Positions 16,540-25,000 are shown, numbered from the stretch's first letter. The stretch: 64,000 nt of DNA from JAAZGD01 sp034003765 (GCA_034003765.1 JAVEXZ010000008.1:8972-72971), one strand, 5' to 3'. The notes: generated from the sequence alone by a model not told the origin. Made by a program: numbers and translations.

Positions 16540-17463
16540 ATGATTGATATTCTAGTAATCGGTGGAGGGTGTGCAGGATTAACTGCTTCCATATATGGTG
16601 CAAGAGCCGGGAAAAAGGTTCTCGTTTTGGAACAAGAAAATCTTGGCGGACAAATATCTTATTCTCCCCGGGTGGAAAATTACCCGGGGATTTCCTCTAT
16701 TAGTGGTGCAGAATTTGCAGACAATCTTTATGAACAGTGCCTAGCCCTGGGGGTAGAAATTGATTTAATTCAAGTCACGGGGATAGAAAGAAATGCAGAC
16801 TACTTTATTGCTAAGAGCCAGTCAAAAGAAATAGCTGCTAAAAGCATTATAGTGGCGACAGGAGTTTGTCAGAGAAAATTATCCTTGGATAGAGAAGATG
16901 AGCTTTCAGGTAAAGGGGTTTCATACTGCACTCTTTGTGATGGGGCTTTTTACAAGGATGAGCAAGTAGTGGTAGTAGGTGGAGGCAATACAGCATTACA
17001 AGGTGCTGAATTTCTTTCATCTTTATGTGATAAAGTGTATTTGGTTCATCGAAGGGAAGCCTTTAGAGGAGAAGAAAAATCTCTACTTAGACTCCGAGAA
17101 AAAGAAAATGTCGAGATAGTCACATCTTCTTTTATAAGGGATTTACATGGGCAGGAAGATTTAGAGAAAATTACAATTGAGAACCTTGTAAACCAGGAGA
17201 AAATGGATTTATCGGTTACAGGGCTTTTTGTCTTAATCGGGCAGGTCCCCAACAATAAGCCCTTTGAAGGGTTTATAAAAATGGATGAAGAAGGTTTCAT
17301 TGAAGCAGGAGAAGATTGCAAGACATCCCAAGAGGGAGTCTTTGTTGCAGGAGATTGCCGCAAAAAGAAAATAAGACAGCTAACAACTGCAGCATCTGAT
17401 GGTACAGTTGCTGCCCTTGAAGCCCTAAAGTATTTAGATGAGGCAGCTTATCCAAATACATAG
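16540..17463 (+). CDS. trxB: thioredoxin reductase-like flavoprotein
   Basis: This 307-residue protein is an NAD(P)H-dependent flavoprotein disulfide reductase. It has an N-terminal FAD motif GGGCAGLTAS (residues 6-15), the redox pair C130-x2-C133 in CTLCDG, a second nucleotide-binding loop VVGGGNTALQGA, and the C-terminal FAD motif GVFVAGD. It starts 12 bases after nrdD with AGAAGGAG upstream, so cotranslation is likely. By context its substrate is probably the CPNC redoxin domain fused to NrdD, though it could serve a separate thioredoxin. Ferredoxin-dependent variants exist, and electron donor specificity cannot be read here. Confidence 0.9.
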   Translation: MIDILVIGGGCAGLTASIYGARAGKKVLVLEQENLGGQISYSPRVENYPGISSISGAEFADNLYEQCLALGVEIDLIQVTGIERNADYFIAKSQSKEIAAKSIIVATGVCQRKLSLDREDELSGKGVSYCTLCDGAFYKDEQVVVVGGGNTALQGAEFLSSLCDKVYLVHRREAFRGEEKSLLRLREKENVEIVTSSFIRDLHGQEDLEKITIENLVNQEKMDLSVTGLFVLIGQVPNNKPFEGFIKMDEEGFIEAGEDCKTSQEGVFVAGDCRKKKIRQLTTAASDGTVAALEALKYLDEAAYPNT

Positions 17464-17476
17464 GTGGGAAGTTCTC

Positions 17477-17513
17477 TTATTTAAGTCTAGGGGAAATTGT
17501 TTATTTAAGTCTA
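17477..17513. repeat. 13-base direct repeat covering the 3' end of the radical SAM gene
   Basis: TTATTTAAGTCTA occurs at 17477-17489 and 17501-17513, 24 bases apart. The second copy contains the stop codon and last codons of the minus-strand gene ending at 17501. Confidence 0.6.
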
Positions 17514-18427
17514 TAGCTTGTGTAGCCTTTGTAATCTATGGAGTTAACATCAGGATCATCTCCAAGCCTCTTCATAAGGGAGGGAATGTTGGAGGATTTT
17601 CTTGTTTCTAGGAAGCTTTCAATTTCGAATTGATGCATTGGATGTCTCTTGATAATGCTTAGAATAGCTTGATAATCGTCTTTTATATGGCTAAAAAACC
17701 CAACAGAGCTTAATAAATCAATTGAAATCCCCCCAAGCACTTGGCATGCATGAGCCATAAAGTCAGAAGCGACTGGCTTAATATGATCTTCTGCTGGTGG
17801 CCGCACAGGGGTGTTTAGGTAAAGTCTTTCGTATGATATTTCTTTTAGCATCTCTTGATACACGATTAAAATCTCTTCACTATCGTTTACCCCTTCTAAG
17901 AACATCATTTCCAACCAAAGTTCTCCTGGGTATTGGTGGGAAAACTTCTTTAAACCTTCATAAACCAATTCAAAAGTCAGTGAGCCATGGGGGCGATTAA
18001 TGGCTGAGAATAGGCTTTCGTCGGTAGCATCAAAAGTTGGCAAAACTATATCAGCAAGATTTAATGCTTTGACAACATCTTCATCATAAAGAAGGGCTCC
18101 ATTTGTAATTAGGGCTACTGGCTTGTGGGTACGTTCCTTAATTCCTTTAATAAGTTGGTAAAGGCCTAAATAGAGAGTTGGTTCTCCCTCACCTACCAGG
18201 GTAACAACATCATATTTAGTTATGCTTGCAATTGATTGATCAAATTCTAAAAGAATGTCTTGAGAATCAAAGAACATTTGCCTCGTATTTGTCATTTTAT
18301 CGGTTCTACCAAGTTGACAATAGACGCAAGAATAATTACAAGTCTTTTTAGGAATGGGGCTTATCCCTAAGGAAAGCCCCATTCTTCTTGATGGCACAGG
18401 GCCATATACATATTTATGTTCTATCAT
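17501..18427 (-). CDS. radical SAM protein, COG0731-like
   Basis: The 308-residue protein carries the radical SAM cluster motif C30-x3-C34-x2-C37 (CNYSCVYC) after an N-terminal segment GPVPSRRMG, which is typical of the COG0731-like family. The GEGEP motif binds SAM. The C-terminal part (from about 230) lacks a cluster motif and looks like a winged-helix-type region. The reaction is unknown; the family is often found with NifX and MinD-type Fe-S ATPases. It is the last gene of a minus-strand operon, 59 bases after the NifX-like gene. The start has no obvious strong ribosome binding site. Confidence 0.8.
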   Translation of the reverse strand: MIEHKYVYGPVPSRRMGLSLGISPIPKKTCNYSCVYCQLGRTDKMTNTRQMFFDSQDILLEFDQSIASITKYDVVTLVGEGEPTLYLGLYQLIKGIKERTHKPVALITNGALLYDEDVVKALNLADIVLPTFDATDESLFSAINRPHGSLTFELVYEGLKKFSHQYPGELWLEMMFLEGVNDSEEILIVYQEMLKEISYERLYLNTPVRPPAEDHIKPVASDFMAHACQVLGGISIDLLSSVGFFSHIKDDYQAILSIIKRHPMHQFEIESFLETRKSSNIPSLMKRLGDDPDVNSIDYKGYTSYRLK

Positions 18428-18486
18428 GGTTGTTTTACCAAATCCTTTTCCCGAATAATTCCTGCAAGCAGTTTGCTTGTCTCTTT

Positions 18487-18846
18487 TTAAGATTCACATT
18501 CGTCATGGTGTTGGTGATCGTGGCAGATTGAGCCAGTCGACTTTAATTCCCCTTTGAGATATTTCTCTACGGCATCTTTTGCTGAACCACCAGCTCCTAA
18601 TATTACCTCAATGCCTTTCTGATTGAAGATATCAACAGCTCCACCACCCATGCCTCCAGAGATAATTGTATTTACCCCCTGTTCGTGTAAAAACACGGGA
18701 AGAAATCCCGGTTTATGACCAGGGTTCAATATAGATTCAAACTTTGTGATTTTGTCCCCTTCAACCTCGAAAATATTGAAGTTAATGCAGTGCCCGAAAT
18801 GTTCAGTCACCATGTCTTGTTCACTTGCTACAGCAATTCTCATCAT
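18487..18846 (-). CDS. NifX/NifB-type (dinitrogenase Fe-Mo cofactor) domain protein, His/Cys-tailed
   Basis: This 119-residue protein has the NifX/NafY-like fold pattern (IAVASEQDMVTEHFGHC at the start, then a glycine-rich GGMGGGAVDIF segment). In nitrogen fixers such domains bind Fe-S or FeMo-cofactor precursors. Here no nif structural genes are present, so a general metallocluster-carrier role is more likely. The C-terminus CHDHQHHDECES looks like a metal-binding tail. It has a TTAGGAGG ribosome binding site and lies 8 bases downstream of the MBL gene in the same operon. A second, shorter-tailed paralogue starts the operon. Confidence 0.85.
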   Translation of the reverse strand: MMRIAVASEQDMVTEHFGHCINFNIFEVEGDKITKFESILNPGHKPGFLPVFLHEQGVNTIISGGMGGGAVDIFNQKGIEVILGAGGSAKDAVEKYLKGELKSTGSICHDHQHHDECES

Positions 18847-18854
18847 TTTTCCTC

Positions 18855-19679
18855 CTAAAGTGTTAGCTGGGAACCTGTAGATAAATAGTTGATCTGTTCA
18901 CCTAAGAGTTCCTTTAATAAAGAAAAGTTCCTTGTTCCTGTACAGTGACAGGTGTAATAAATTGTCGCTTTTGATTTTAGGTATTCGCCTAAAGCATATA
19001 CCTCTTCAGGTGATTCGTCCTTGTCTTTTGAGCGATTATATAAATGAAACCCTCCAACCACATGGGTTGGATAAGATTTATTTAGTCTGTAAAAGTGGTC
19101 CATTATATTGGGTATTCCTCTATGAGCACAGCCAGCCATTAGAACACTCTTGTCTCCTTCATGGATAATAAGATTTTGCTCATGTTCGAAGATGTCTCCT
19201 TTAAGCTTATCGTTATTTTTTACGAAGAGTTGTTTATTCCCTGAGGGCACAAATTTTGTTCCTTCCACATTTGAAAATAGCTCTAATTCATCATCAATCA
19301 AAGTGTGGCCTTGTGTCAATATAATTTGTGGATAATTTAATATGTTTTTATCTAAACCTATGTATCTTTCTCCGACTTCATTTGAGAATGAATAGTATTC
19401 ATTAAAGGCATTTTCCCTTATATAAACGGGGGCAGTAGAATTTGCATTGAGAAAACCTAAAAGTCCCCCTCCGTGGTCGTAATGTCCATGGGATATTAGG
19501 GCTACATCAATATGGGGGATGGTGACTCCCATTTTCTGGGCATTATTCAAAAAACCATTACTTGCCCCTGTATCGAAAAGGACCTTGTGATTTATTGTCT
19601 CCACATATATAGAAAGGCCATGTTCTGATTCAAGTCTGGGAGAGGGTGAAGTATTTTCTATTAGGATTTTTATAATCAT
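18855..19679 (-). CDS. MBL-fold metallohydrolase, COG1237-like
   Basis: The 274-residue protein has the metallo-beta-lactamase motif SHGHYDHGG (H64, H66, D68, H69) and later metal ligands in GCAHRGI (near residue 180) and GGFHLY. COG1237 members include the archaeal enzyme proposed to act in methanopterin synthesis, but in Clostridia the substrate is not established. It sits between the second MinD-like ATPase and a NifX-like gene in the same operon, which suggests a role linked to metallocluster handling. There is a gap of 105 bases upstream that contains a duplicated segment. Confidence 0.82.
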   Translation of the reverse strand: MIIKILIENTSPSPRLESEHGLSIYVETINHKVLFDTGASNGFLNNAQKMGVTIPHIDVALISHGHYDHGGGLLGFLNANSTAPVYIRENAFNEYYSFSNEVGERYIGLDKNILNYPQIILTQGHTLIDDELELFSNVEGTKFVPSGNKQLFVKNNDKLKGDIFEHEQNLIIHEGDKSVLMAGCAHRGIPNIMDHFYRLNKSYPTHVVGGFHLYNRSKDKDESPEEVYALGEYLKSKATIYYTCHCTGTRNFSLLKELLGEQINYLSTGSQLTL

Positions 19680-19714
19680 GGGAGTGTCCTTATAAAGGGT
19701 TTTTAATATATTTG

Positions 19715-19788
19715 TGGGATCCTTAAGGTCAATAAAAACTTATGGATTCAATAATTTCAATGGGATCCTTAAGGCTAATAAAACTTAG
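19715..19788. repeat. imperfect ~27-base direct repeat at the 3' end of the MinD-like gene
   Basis: TGGGATCCTTAAGG followed by AATAAAA(A)CTTA occurs at about 19715-19742 and again at 19761-19787, 46 bases apart. The second copy overlaps the stop codon of the minus-strand gene that ends at 19785. Confidence 0.65.
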
Positions 19789-20645
19789 GCCTTTAACAGT
19801 TCTAGGCTTTTGGTAAAAAGTGCTTTTACTGCATCTCCAGAAGGGCAGGCTTGATCAACTATAGTTTTACCTTGGTTTACTGCTTCCACTGCCATGGGGT
19901 CATAGGGGATGACTCCTAAAAAGGGTAATTGCCTAGACTTACAATAATCCATAATTTCCAGGGTTTTTTCCGGGTTCGTATCGTGCTTATTGACGCAGAT
20001 CCCTATTTTTATTCCAAACCTCTGAGTGGTAGCTACAATACGCTCCATATCTTGTATTCCCGACATGGAAGGTTCAGCTACAATTAAAACCATATCCACA
20101 CCAGTAATTGATGCAATAACTGGGCAACCAATACCAGGTGAACCGTCAATAATAGCGAAATCAACAGGAGGAGCTGATTCCTTTAACTGTTTCTTTACTT
20201 CTGTAACCAAAAGGCCTGAAGTACCATTTCCCATTTTTAGTTGAGCTGTTGAGAACACAGCATCTTCTTTGTAAAGCTTAAGATCACCTGCCTTGTTTGG
20301 TGATAGGGTAACAGCATTAGAGGGACAAACAAACTTGCAAACGCCACAACCCTCGCAACTATAGTAATTTACCCGATAATCTTCATCAAAAGAAATGGCA
20401 TTGAATTGGCATTTTTGTCGGCACAAATCACACTTAGTGCATTTGTTCCTGTCTATGGTGGCCTTTGGCAATCCAAAATAGTCCTTTATCTGGGGATCTT
20501 TTTTGTGATTCATTATGAGGTGTAAATTGGGGGCATCAACGTCACAATCAGCATAGGCCTTTACCTGGGCTATGCGAATGAAAGCCCCAGCTACAGTGGT
20601 TTTTCCTGTTCCGCCTTTACCGCTTAATATGAGAAGTTGTTTCAT
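19785..20645 (-). CDS. MinD-superfamily ATPase with inserted ferredoxin domain (copy 1)
   Basis: The 286-residue protein belongs to COG1149-type P-loop ATPases. The deviant Walker A GKGGTGKTT is at residues 9-17. Two 4Fe-4S motifs, CTKCDLCRQKC and CEGCGVCKFVC, are inserted at about residues 68-105, and IIDGSPGIGCPV near residue 170 carries the switch/Walker B region. Such proteins resemble Mrp/NBP35 Fe-S carriers. Its start overlaps the upstream paralogue by 29 bases, so translational coupling is likely. Function is inferred as Fe-S cluster or metal trafficking, and not proven. Confidence 0.88.
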   Translation of the reverse strand: MKQLLILSGKGGTGKTTVAGAFIRIAQVKAYADCDVDAPNLHLIMNHKKDPQIKDYFGLPKATIDRNKCTKCDLCRQKCQFNAISFDEDYRVNYYSCEGCGVCKFVCPSNAVTLSPNKAGDLKLYKEDAVFSTAQLKMGNGTSGLLVTEVKKQLKESAPPVDFAIIDGSPGIGCPVIASITGVDMVLIVAEPSMSGIQDMERIVATTQRFGIKIGICVNKHDTNPEKTLEIMDYCKSRQLPFLGVIPYDPMAVEAVNQGKTIVDQACPSGDAVKALFTKSLELLKA

Positions 20646-21501
20646 TCCTTACCTCCCTTTGAATTTTTTGTAGGATTCTGTTGAACATTTTTTCGTAAGC
20701 AGGGTTTTCCCGAGCAAGAATTTTGCCTTGGGAGTTAATCATCCCAATATCTTGATCAAAAGGTATTTTCCCTAGTATGGGGATCCCATGTTCTTTGCAA
20801 AAATCTTCGGAAGGGTTGCTTCCAGGAAGGCATTTGTTCAAAACCACCGCAAAAGGTTTTTCCAAGAGGGTAACTAGTTCTACAACCATGGCTAAGTTAT
20901 GAACACCAAATATTGTGGGTTCAGCTACTAGAAGGCAATAATCAGCATCCTTTACACTTTCCATAACTGGGCAGGCACTTCCAGGTGGACAATCGATAAA
21001 TGTGCAATCTTTATAGGTATAAGAGTTTTCAAGCAGATAATCAATAATAGGGATGCCAGAAGCTTCTCCAATATTTAATTTACCTGAGATAACTGTTACA
21101 TAGTCTGAAACCCCAATAGTTACTTCTCCTACTTCTTTGTTTTTTTCACCTAAAGCATCTTCTGGGCAAACCAAAAAACACCCTCCACAGGAATGACATA
21201 CATCTTCAAATATCAGCAGTTTATCACCAGTGTGGGCAAGGGCATTAAATTCACAAAAATCTACACATTTTCTACAGCCTGTGCATTTTTTGGGGTCCAC
21301 TTTTGGTATAATCGAGTAAATTTTTTCTGTGGATATATTCAAAGGTTTAATGTAGAGGGCACCGTTTGGTTCCTCAACATCACAGTCCACATAAACAGAT
21401 TCCTTGGCAGCAGCAGCTAGATTTACAGATAGTAAAGTCTTTCCCGTTCCCCCTTTACCACTTAAAATAGCCACACGGATTTTGCCCTTGTTACTTGCCA
21501 T
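20617..21501 (-). CDS. MinD-superfamily ATPase with inserted ferredoxin domain (copy 2)
   Basis: This is a diverged paralogue of the neighbouring ATPase. It has a Walker A GKGGTGKT near the N-terminus, ferredoxin motifs CTGCRKCVDFC and CHSCGGCFLVC inserted after it, and a FIDCPPGSACPV switch region. The ATG at 21501 is preferred because AGGA precedes it; an in-frame ATG at 21522 adds seven residues and has no good ribosome binding site. Either start overlaps the end of the upstream NifX-like gene. In related anaerobes such ATPases occur as tandem pairs, and the two copies could form a heterodimer. Confidence 0.87.
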   Translation of the reverse strand: MASNKGKIRVAILSGKGGTGKTLLSVNLAAAAKESVYVDCDVEEPNGALYIKPLNISTEKIYSIIPKVDPKKCTGCRKCVDFCEFNALAHTGDKLLIFEDVCHSCGGCFLVCPEDALGEKNKEVGEVTIGVSDYVTVISGKLNIGEASGIPIIDYLLENSYTYKDCTFIDCPPGSACPVMESVKDADYCLLVAEPTIFGVHNLAMVVELVTLLEKPFAVVLNKCLPGSNPSEDFCKEHGIPILGKIPFDQDIGMINSQGKILARENPAYEKMFNRILQKIQREVRNETTSHIKR

Positions 21502-21850
21502 GGTGTCCTGGGTGGATCTCATCTAAAAGCTTAAGGTCATCATTCTTGAATGACTCAATTGTTTTCATGAGAGATTCTTCGGTGGAGCGGTAGATGGCTA
21601 TATTGGCTCCCTTTAAAACATCAGCTGCATTTTGTCCACAACTGGGAGTTATAAGAACAGCTGCCTTGTTCTTAGCTATTGCTTCTGCAGCCTTTATACC
21701 TGCTCCTCCAGGGCTCATAGCTGCTTCGTTTTCCATAAATATAGGCATGTTGTCCACTGTGTCATAAAAAAGAAAAAATGGCGCTCTTCCAAAGGAAGGG
21801 CTCACAGCAGTTTCCATTGTTTTTTCTAGTACAGGAATTGCAATTTTCAT
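21491..21850 (-). CDS. NifX/NifB-type domain protein, first gene of the operon
   Basis: This 119-residue protein starts MKIAIPVLEKTMETAVSPSF, the typical NifX-like opening, and continues with the glycine-rich AAMSPGGAGIKAAE and the conserved TPSCGQNAADVL region, whose cysteine may be a ligand. The C-terminus HPGHHGK is short and histidine-containing. It has an AACCTCC-complement (GGAGGTT) ribosome binding site. It is the first gene of a minus-strand operon of six genes. It shares the fold but little sequence with the NifX-like protein at the other end of the operon. Confidence 0.85.
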   Translation of the reverse strand: MKIAIPVLEKTMETAVSPSFGRAPFFLFYDTVDNMPIFMENEAAMSPGGAGIKAAEAIAKNKAAVLITPSCGQNAADVLKGANIAIYRSTEESLMKTIESFKNDDLKLLDEIHPGHHGK

Positions 21851-21870
21851 ATCTAACCTCCATATAGTAT

Positions 21871-21884
21871 CTAGTGATAACTAG
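21871..21884. promoter_or_regulatory. palindrome in the 5' leader of the Fe-S operon
   Basis: CTAGTGATAACTAG has perfect 5-base arms (CTAGT/ACTAG) around GATA. On the minus strand it lies just downstream of the -10 box at 21903-21908 and just upstream of the ribosome binding site, a position fit for a repressor operator. No regulator is identified. Confidence 0.35.
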
Positions 21885-21902
21885 CAATTTGTCTTACTTA
21901 AT

Positions 21903-21930
21903 AGTATATACGATTGATGGCATATGTCAA
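21903..21930 (-). promoter_or_regulatory. near-consensus sigma-A promoter of the minus-strand Fe-S/NifX operon
   Basis: On the minus strand TTGACA (21930-21925) is followed after 16 bases by TATACT (21908-21903). It is the only strong promoter-like signal between the operon and the divergent peptidase gene. Confidence 0.7.
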
Positions 21931-22161
21931 TAAATTGAGGTGAAAATGTGGACTAATCAATGATTTTTTAAGGCTAACATGTGGTATAATATTTCATAAT
22001 AGATTGTTCAAGGGACCCAGTTCCACTAGCAGATTATGGAATCTTCTGGATGGAAATAATTAATATGACCTAAATTTTATACATGTCTAGCTAAAAAATA
22101 TACTGATATTAACTGGGTTTATAAAAAGCAACTATACAACCAGTACAAAGGAAAGGGCGAG
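21931..22161. other. intergenic region before the M14 peptidase gene
   Basis: Together with the promoter and palindrome to its left this makes a 311-base gap. It contains TGGTATAAT at 21982-21990, an extended -10 box on the plus strand without a recognisable -35. No ORF, tRNA or riboswitch was seen in the rest. Confidence 0.5.
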
Positions 22162-23484
22162 ATGAAAAAAAGAATATTAGCAAGGGTAAAAAAACCAACA
22201 CTCGCAGTAATATCAGCATTTTTATTAATTGCTTTAGTTCTTGTTTTTTTCCCTGGATTCTCCCAAAATGCAGAAGCCCCAATTGTGGATGCTGAAAAGA
22301 TATATTCTACCAGTCCATTTTACCTAGGGGTTAATAAGGCTATGGAAAGCTTAAATTCACGCTACAGAGAGATGACGGAGCTAAAAGAAATTGGCAAGTC
22401 AGTGGATGGCCACCCTATTCTTGCTTTAAAGATTGGCAAAGGCCAAGATAAAGTTCTAGTATTAGGTGGTATGCATGGAAGAGAAGCCATAACAACTGTG
22501 CTTTTGTTAGATCAAATTGAGAAAATCATCCTTGCTTACAAGTCGGAAGACCCTTACAGTTACGGAGGCTATCAAACTAAAAAGATTTTAGATGATGTTT
22601 GCCTTTGGTTTGTACCTCTTTTAAATCCAGATGGGGCAGAGATTTCCCTCAATAGAGGAAGAACTTTGGATAATCAAGACTTGCTTAAATACATTACTAA
22701 TGGAGACAATGACTTGGGAAGGTGGAAAGCTAACCTTAATGGAGTTGACCTAAATAGAAACTTTACTGGTGATAAATATGGCACAGTAGAAAAAGCGGGT
22801 TATGCTTATTATCCTGGCCCCAAAGCATTTTCTGAGCCAGAGACCAAGGCCATAGTTGATTTTACAAATCGAGAAAATTTTGCGGGGGCTTTGAATGTCC
22901 ATGCGGCAGGAGAGATAATTTATTGGGATATGCCATATAAGGTAATTGCCCAGAAGATTTCTAATATAACGGGCTACTCCTTGGTACCCCCCTCAGACAA
23001 CCCTCCCATGGGTTCCTATGACACTTGGTTTTTGAGAAAAACTGGAAATCCGGTTTTAACAATAGAGATTGGTGAAGGATTTTTGCGAGCACCAATGGAA
23101 TTTGGAAAGTATAATAGTATTTGGCAAAAGAACTGGCTGACCCCAGTGGTATTTGCAAGAGAACTACAAAAAAACCAAGATGTTGCTATTTACTATCAAG
23201 GCTTTCAATTACAACTAGCCTTTCCACCCATTCGCCAACCATCAGGCCAAGTCCTGGTACCCCTGCGGGATACCATGGAAAAAATAGGGGCTGAGGTTAT
23301 GTGGGACAAAAAGGATAAAACTATTTTGGTTAGGATAGATGAAATAGAAAGAGCAATTCCCCAAAAACCACCAGCAAGTATGGTGGGAGGAACAACATAT
23401 ATACCTGTTAGTGATATCATAGAAATTTTTGAATATAAATTAGTATGGGACAACTACACAAAATCCGCATTTCTCTCAAATTGA
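22162..23484 (+). CDS. secreted M14-type zinc carboxypeptidase with C-terminal stalk-like domain
   Basis: The 440-residue protein begins with a basic end and a hydrophobic signal segment (residues 13-31). The M14 zinc site is H105-x2-E108 (HGRE) with H247 (NVHAAGE). R199 (DLNRNF) binds substrate and E302 (TIEIGEG) is the expected catalytic glutamate. A C-terminal part from about residue 355 resembles the copper amine oxidase N-terminal domain found in many Clostridia exported proteins. It probably trims peptides or peptidoglycan stems outside the cell. It lies 20 bases upstream of an SLH-transglutaminase gene, so both are likely one transcript. Confidence 0.87.
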   Translation: MKKRILARVKKPTLAVISAFLLIALVLVFFPGFSQNAEAPIVDAEKIYSTSPFYLGVNKAMESLNSRYREMTELKEIGKSVDGHPILALKIGKGQDKVLVLGGMHGREAITTVLLLDQIEKIILAYKSEDPYSYGGYQTKKILDDVCLWFVPLLNPDGAEISLNRGRTLDNQDLLKYITNGDNDLGRWKANLNGVDLNRNFTGDKYGTVEKAGYAYYPGPKAFSEPETKAIVDFTNRENFAGALNVHAAGEIIYWDMPYKVIAQKISNITGYSLVPPSDNPPMGSYDTWFLRKTGNPVLTIEIGEGFLRAPMEFGKYNSIWQKNWLTPVVFARELQKNQDVAIYYQGFQLQLAFPPIRQPSGQVLVPLRDTMEKIGAEVMWDKKDKTILVRIDEIERAIPQKPPASMVGGTTYIPVSDIIEIFEYKLVWDNYTKSAFLSN

Positions 23485-23504
23485 TTCAAAAGAGGTAACT
23501 GGGC

Positions 23505-24935
23505 ATGAACATTAAAAGATTACTTAGCATAATTATGGTGGTTTTACTTGTATTCTCATTTGGTGGACTAGTTGCTCCTGTAACTTCATATGGTGTCACT
23601 AGCAATTTACAAACTTCTGAGTGGGCTCTAGAGGAAGTGGAAGATGCTTTGTTTTACGGCTTTATCCCAGCAGAATTATCAGGGGTTTCTCTAAAAGATT
23701 CTATAACAAGAGAGGAATTTGCAAGCTTAGTGGTAAGTGTTTGGGAAAAAGAAACAAATATTATAGTTAAGCTTGAAAAAACTAGTCCCTTTTCAGATAC
23801 AGAAAATAAAAATGTTTTAAAGGCTTTTCAACTTGGCATAGTAAAGGGTATGGGGAATGGAAAGTATGAACCACTAGGCACATTAACACGGGAGGCAGCG
23901 GCAACTATGTTGACCCGCCTATATATACAACTAACAAAAGAAGAAATAGAGGTTCCAAAGCATCTGGTCTTTAAAGACGATAATAGAATTAATGGCTGGG
24001 CCAAAGAGTCAGTTTACTATATGTCTGATAAGGGATTATTGAAGGGTGTTGGCGCTAATGAATTTGATCCTCAAGGTCTTATTTCCAGAGAGCAGTCCCT
24101 TGTAATTTCCGTGAGAATGGTAGAAGAAATATTTAGGAATATATTGAATTTTGTTCCTGAAACCGACTTCTCATCTGGGACAAGGGTATACTCAATAGAT
24201 GAAGTGAAGAGTGCTTTCAAATATGCTCAATACCATTTACTTCCTATTATTACATTGAGAATGGATAGCGCTCTTGCGGGGTCGCTGGAAGCCGAGTATT
24301 CAAACATTATGACTAAGAGGGAAATAGAAAGTATTTCCTATTCATATAACCCTGGACCAGGAACCCTAATAGTTTCAATAAAGTACTCCCTTATGGCCCA
24401 GGTTCTTGCTCTTATAGTGAATGATGACATTAAGCTTGCCAATGTTTCTAACCGAGCCCTTGAAATACAATCACAGGTCTTAGGTATTAGAAATAGCATA
24501 ATTACACCTCAAATGGATTACCACCAAAGAGAAAAGGCGATCCACGACTATATTGTCAAGAATTACTCTTATGATGTGGGTAATAACTCTGGAAGCCTTA
24601 ACTATGACGACTCCTATTGCATTTCTGGCCTTTTGAAAAATGGCCAAGGAGTTTGCCAAGCTTATGCTCAACTATTCTGGGCCTTATGCTTAAATACAAA
24701 AATTCCTGGGGGCATAGTCTATGGTGAAGCAGGTGGTGGACCCCATGCTTGGAATATTGTGAGCATTTATGGTGATTGTTTCCATGTGGATGTAACTTGG
24801 AACGACCCAATTCCTGACCAAGGGCAAAAGGTTAGATATGATTATTATAATTTGTCGGAACAAGCAATCAAAAGGGATCATGAGATTTATGATATAAACA
24901 GGTCTCCATGTGACTTTGTAACAAACAATCATTAA
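23505..24935 (+). CDS. SLH-domain transglutaminase-like protein (copy 1)
   Basis: A signal peptide (residues 1-29) precedes SLH-type repeats that should anchor it to the cell wall (about residues 35-210). A transglutaminase-like domain fills the C-terminal half, with a complete catalytic triad C384 (GVCQAYA), H414 (GPHAWN) and D429 (VDVTWND). Such domains act as proteases, amidases or cross-linkers; the substrate is not known. It is in tandem with a paralogue at 26696, and the two bracket a TlpA lipoprotein, a CXXC protein and a polyferredoxin. Both copies end with the segment W-(N/D)-DPIPD. Confidence 0.87.
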   Translation: MNIKRLLSIIMVVLLVFSFGGLVAPVTSYGVTSNLQTSEWALEEVEDALFYGFIPAELSGVSLKDSITREEFASLVVSVWEKETNIIVKLEKTSPFSDTENKNVLKAFQLGIVKGMGNGKYEPLGTLTREAAATMLTRLYIQLTKEEIEVPKHLVFKDDNRINGWAKESVYYMSDKGLLKGVGANEFDPQGLISREQSLVISVRMVEEIFRNILNFVPETDFSSGTRVYSIDEVKSAFKYAQYHLLPIITLRMDSALAGSLEAEYSNIMTKREIESISYSYNPGPGTLIVSIKYSLMAQVLALIVNDDIKLANVSNRALEIQSQVLGIRNSIITPQMDYHQREKAIHDYIVKNYSYDVGNNSGSLNYDDSYCISGLLKNGQGVCQAYAQLFWALCLNTKIPGGIVYGEAGGGPHAWNIVSIYGDCFHVDVTWNDPIPDQGQKVRYDYYNLSEQAIKRDHEIYDINRSPCDFVTNNH

Positions 24936-25000
24936 AAAATAGGCTATAATTACAGGGGAGATTCATAAAATTGTAGTTTAAAATCAAGGAGAACAGAATA

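Noticed and set aside
16540..17463. Possible selenoprotein in the redox enzymes
   Set aside because: The active-site positions of TrxB, the NrdD redoxin domain and TlpA are ordinary cysteine codons, and no in-frame TGA interrupts a conserved motif.
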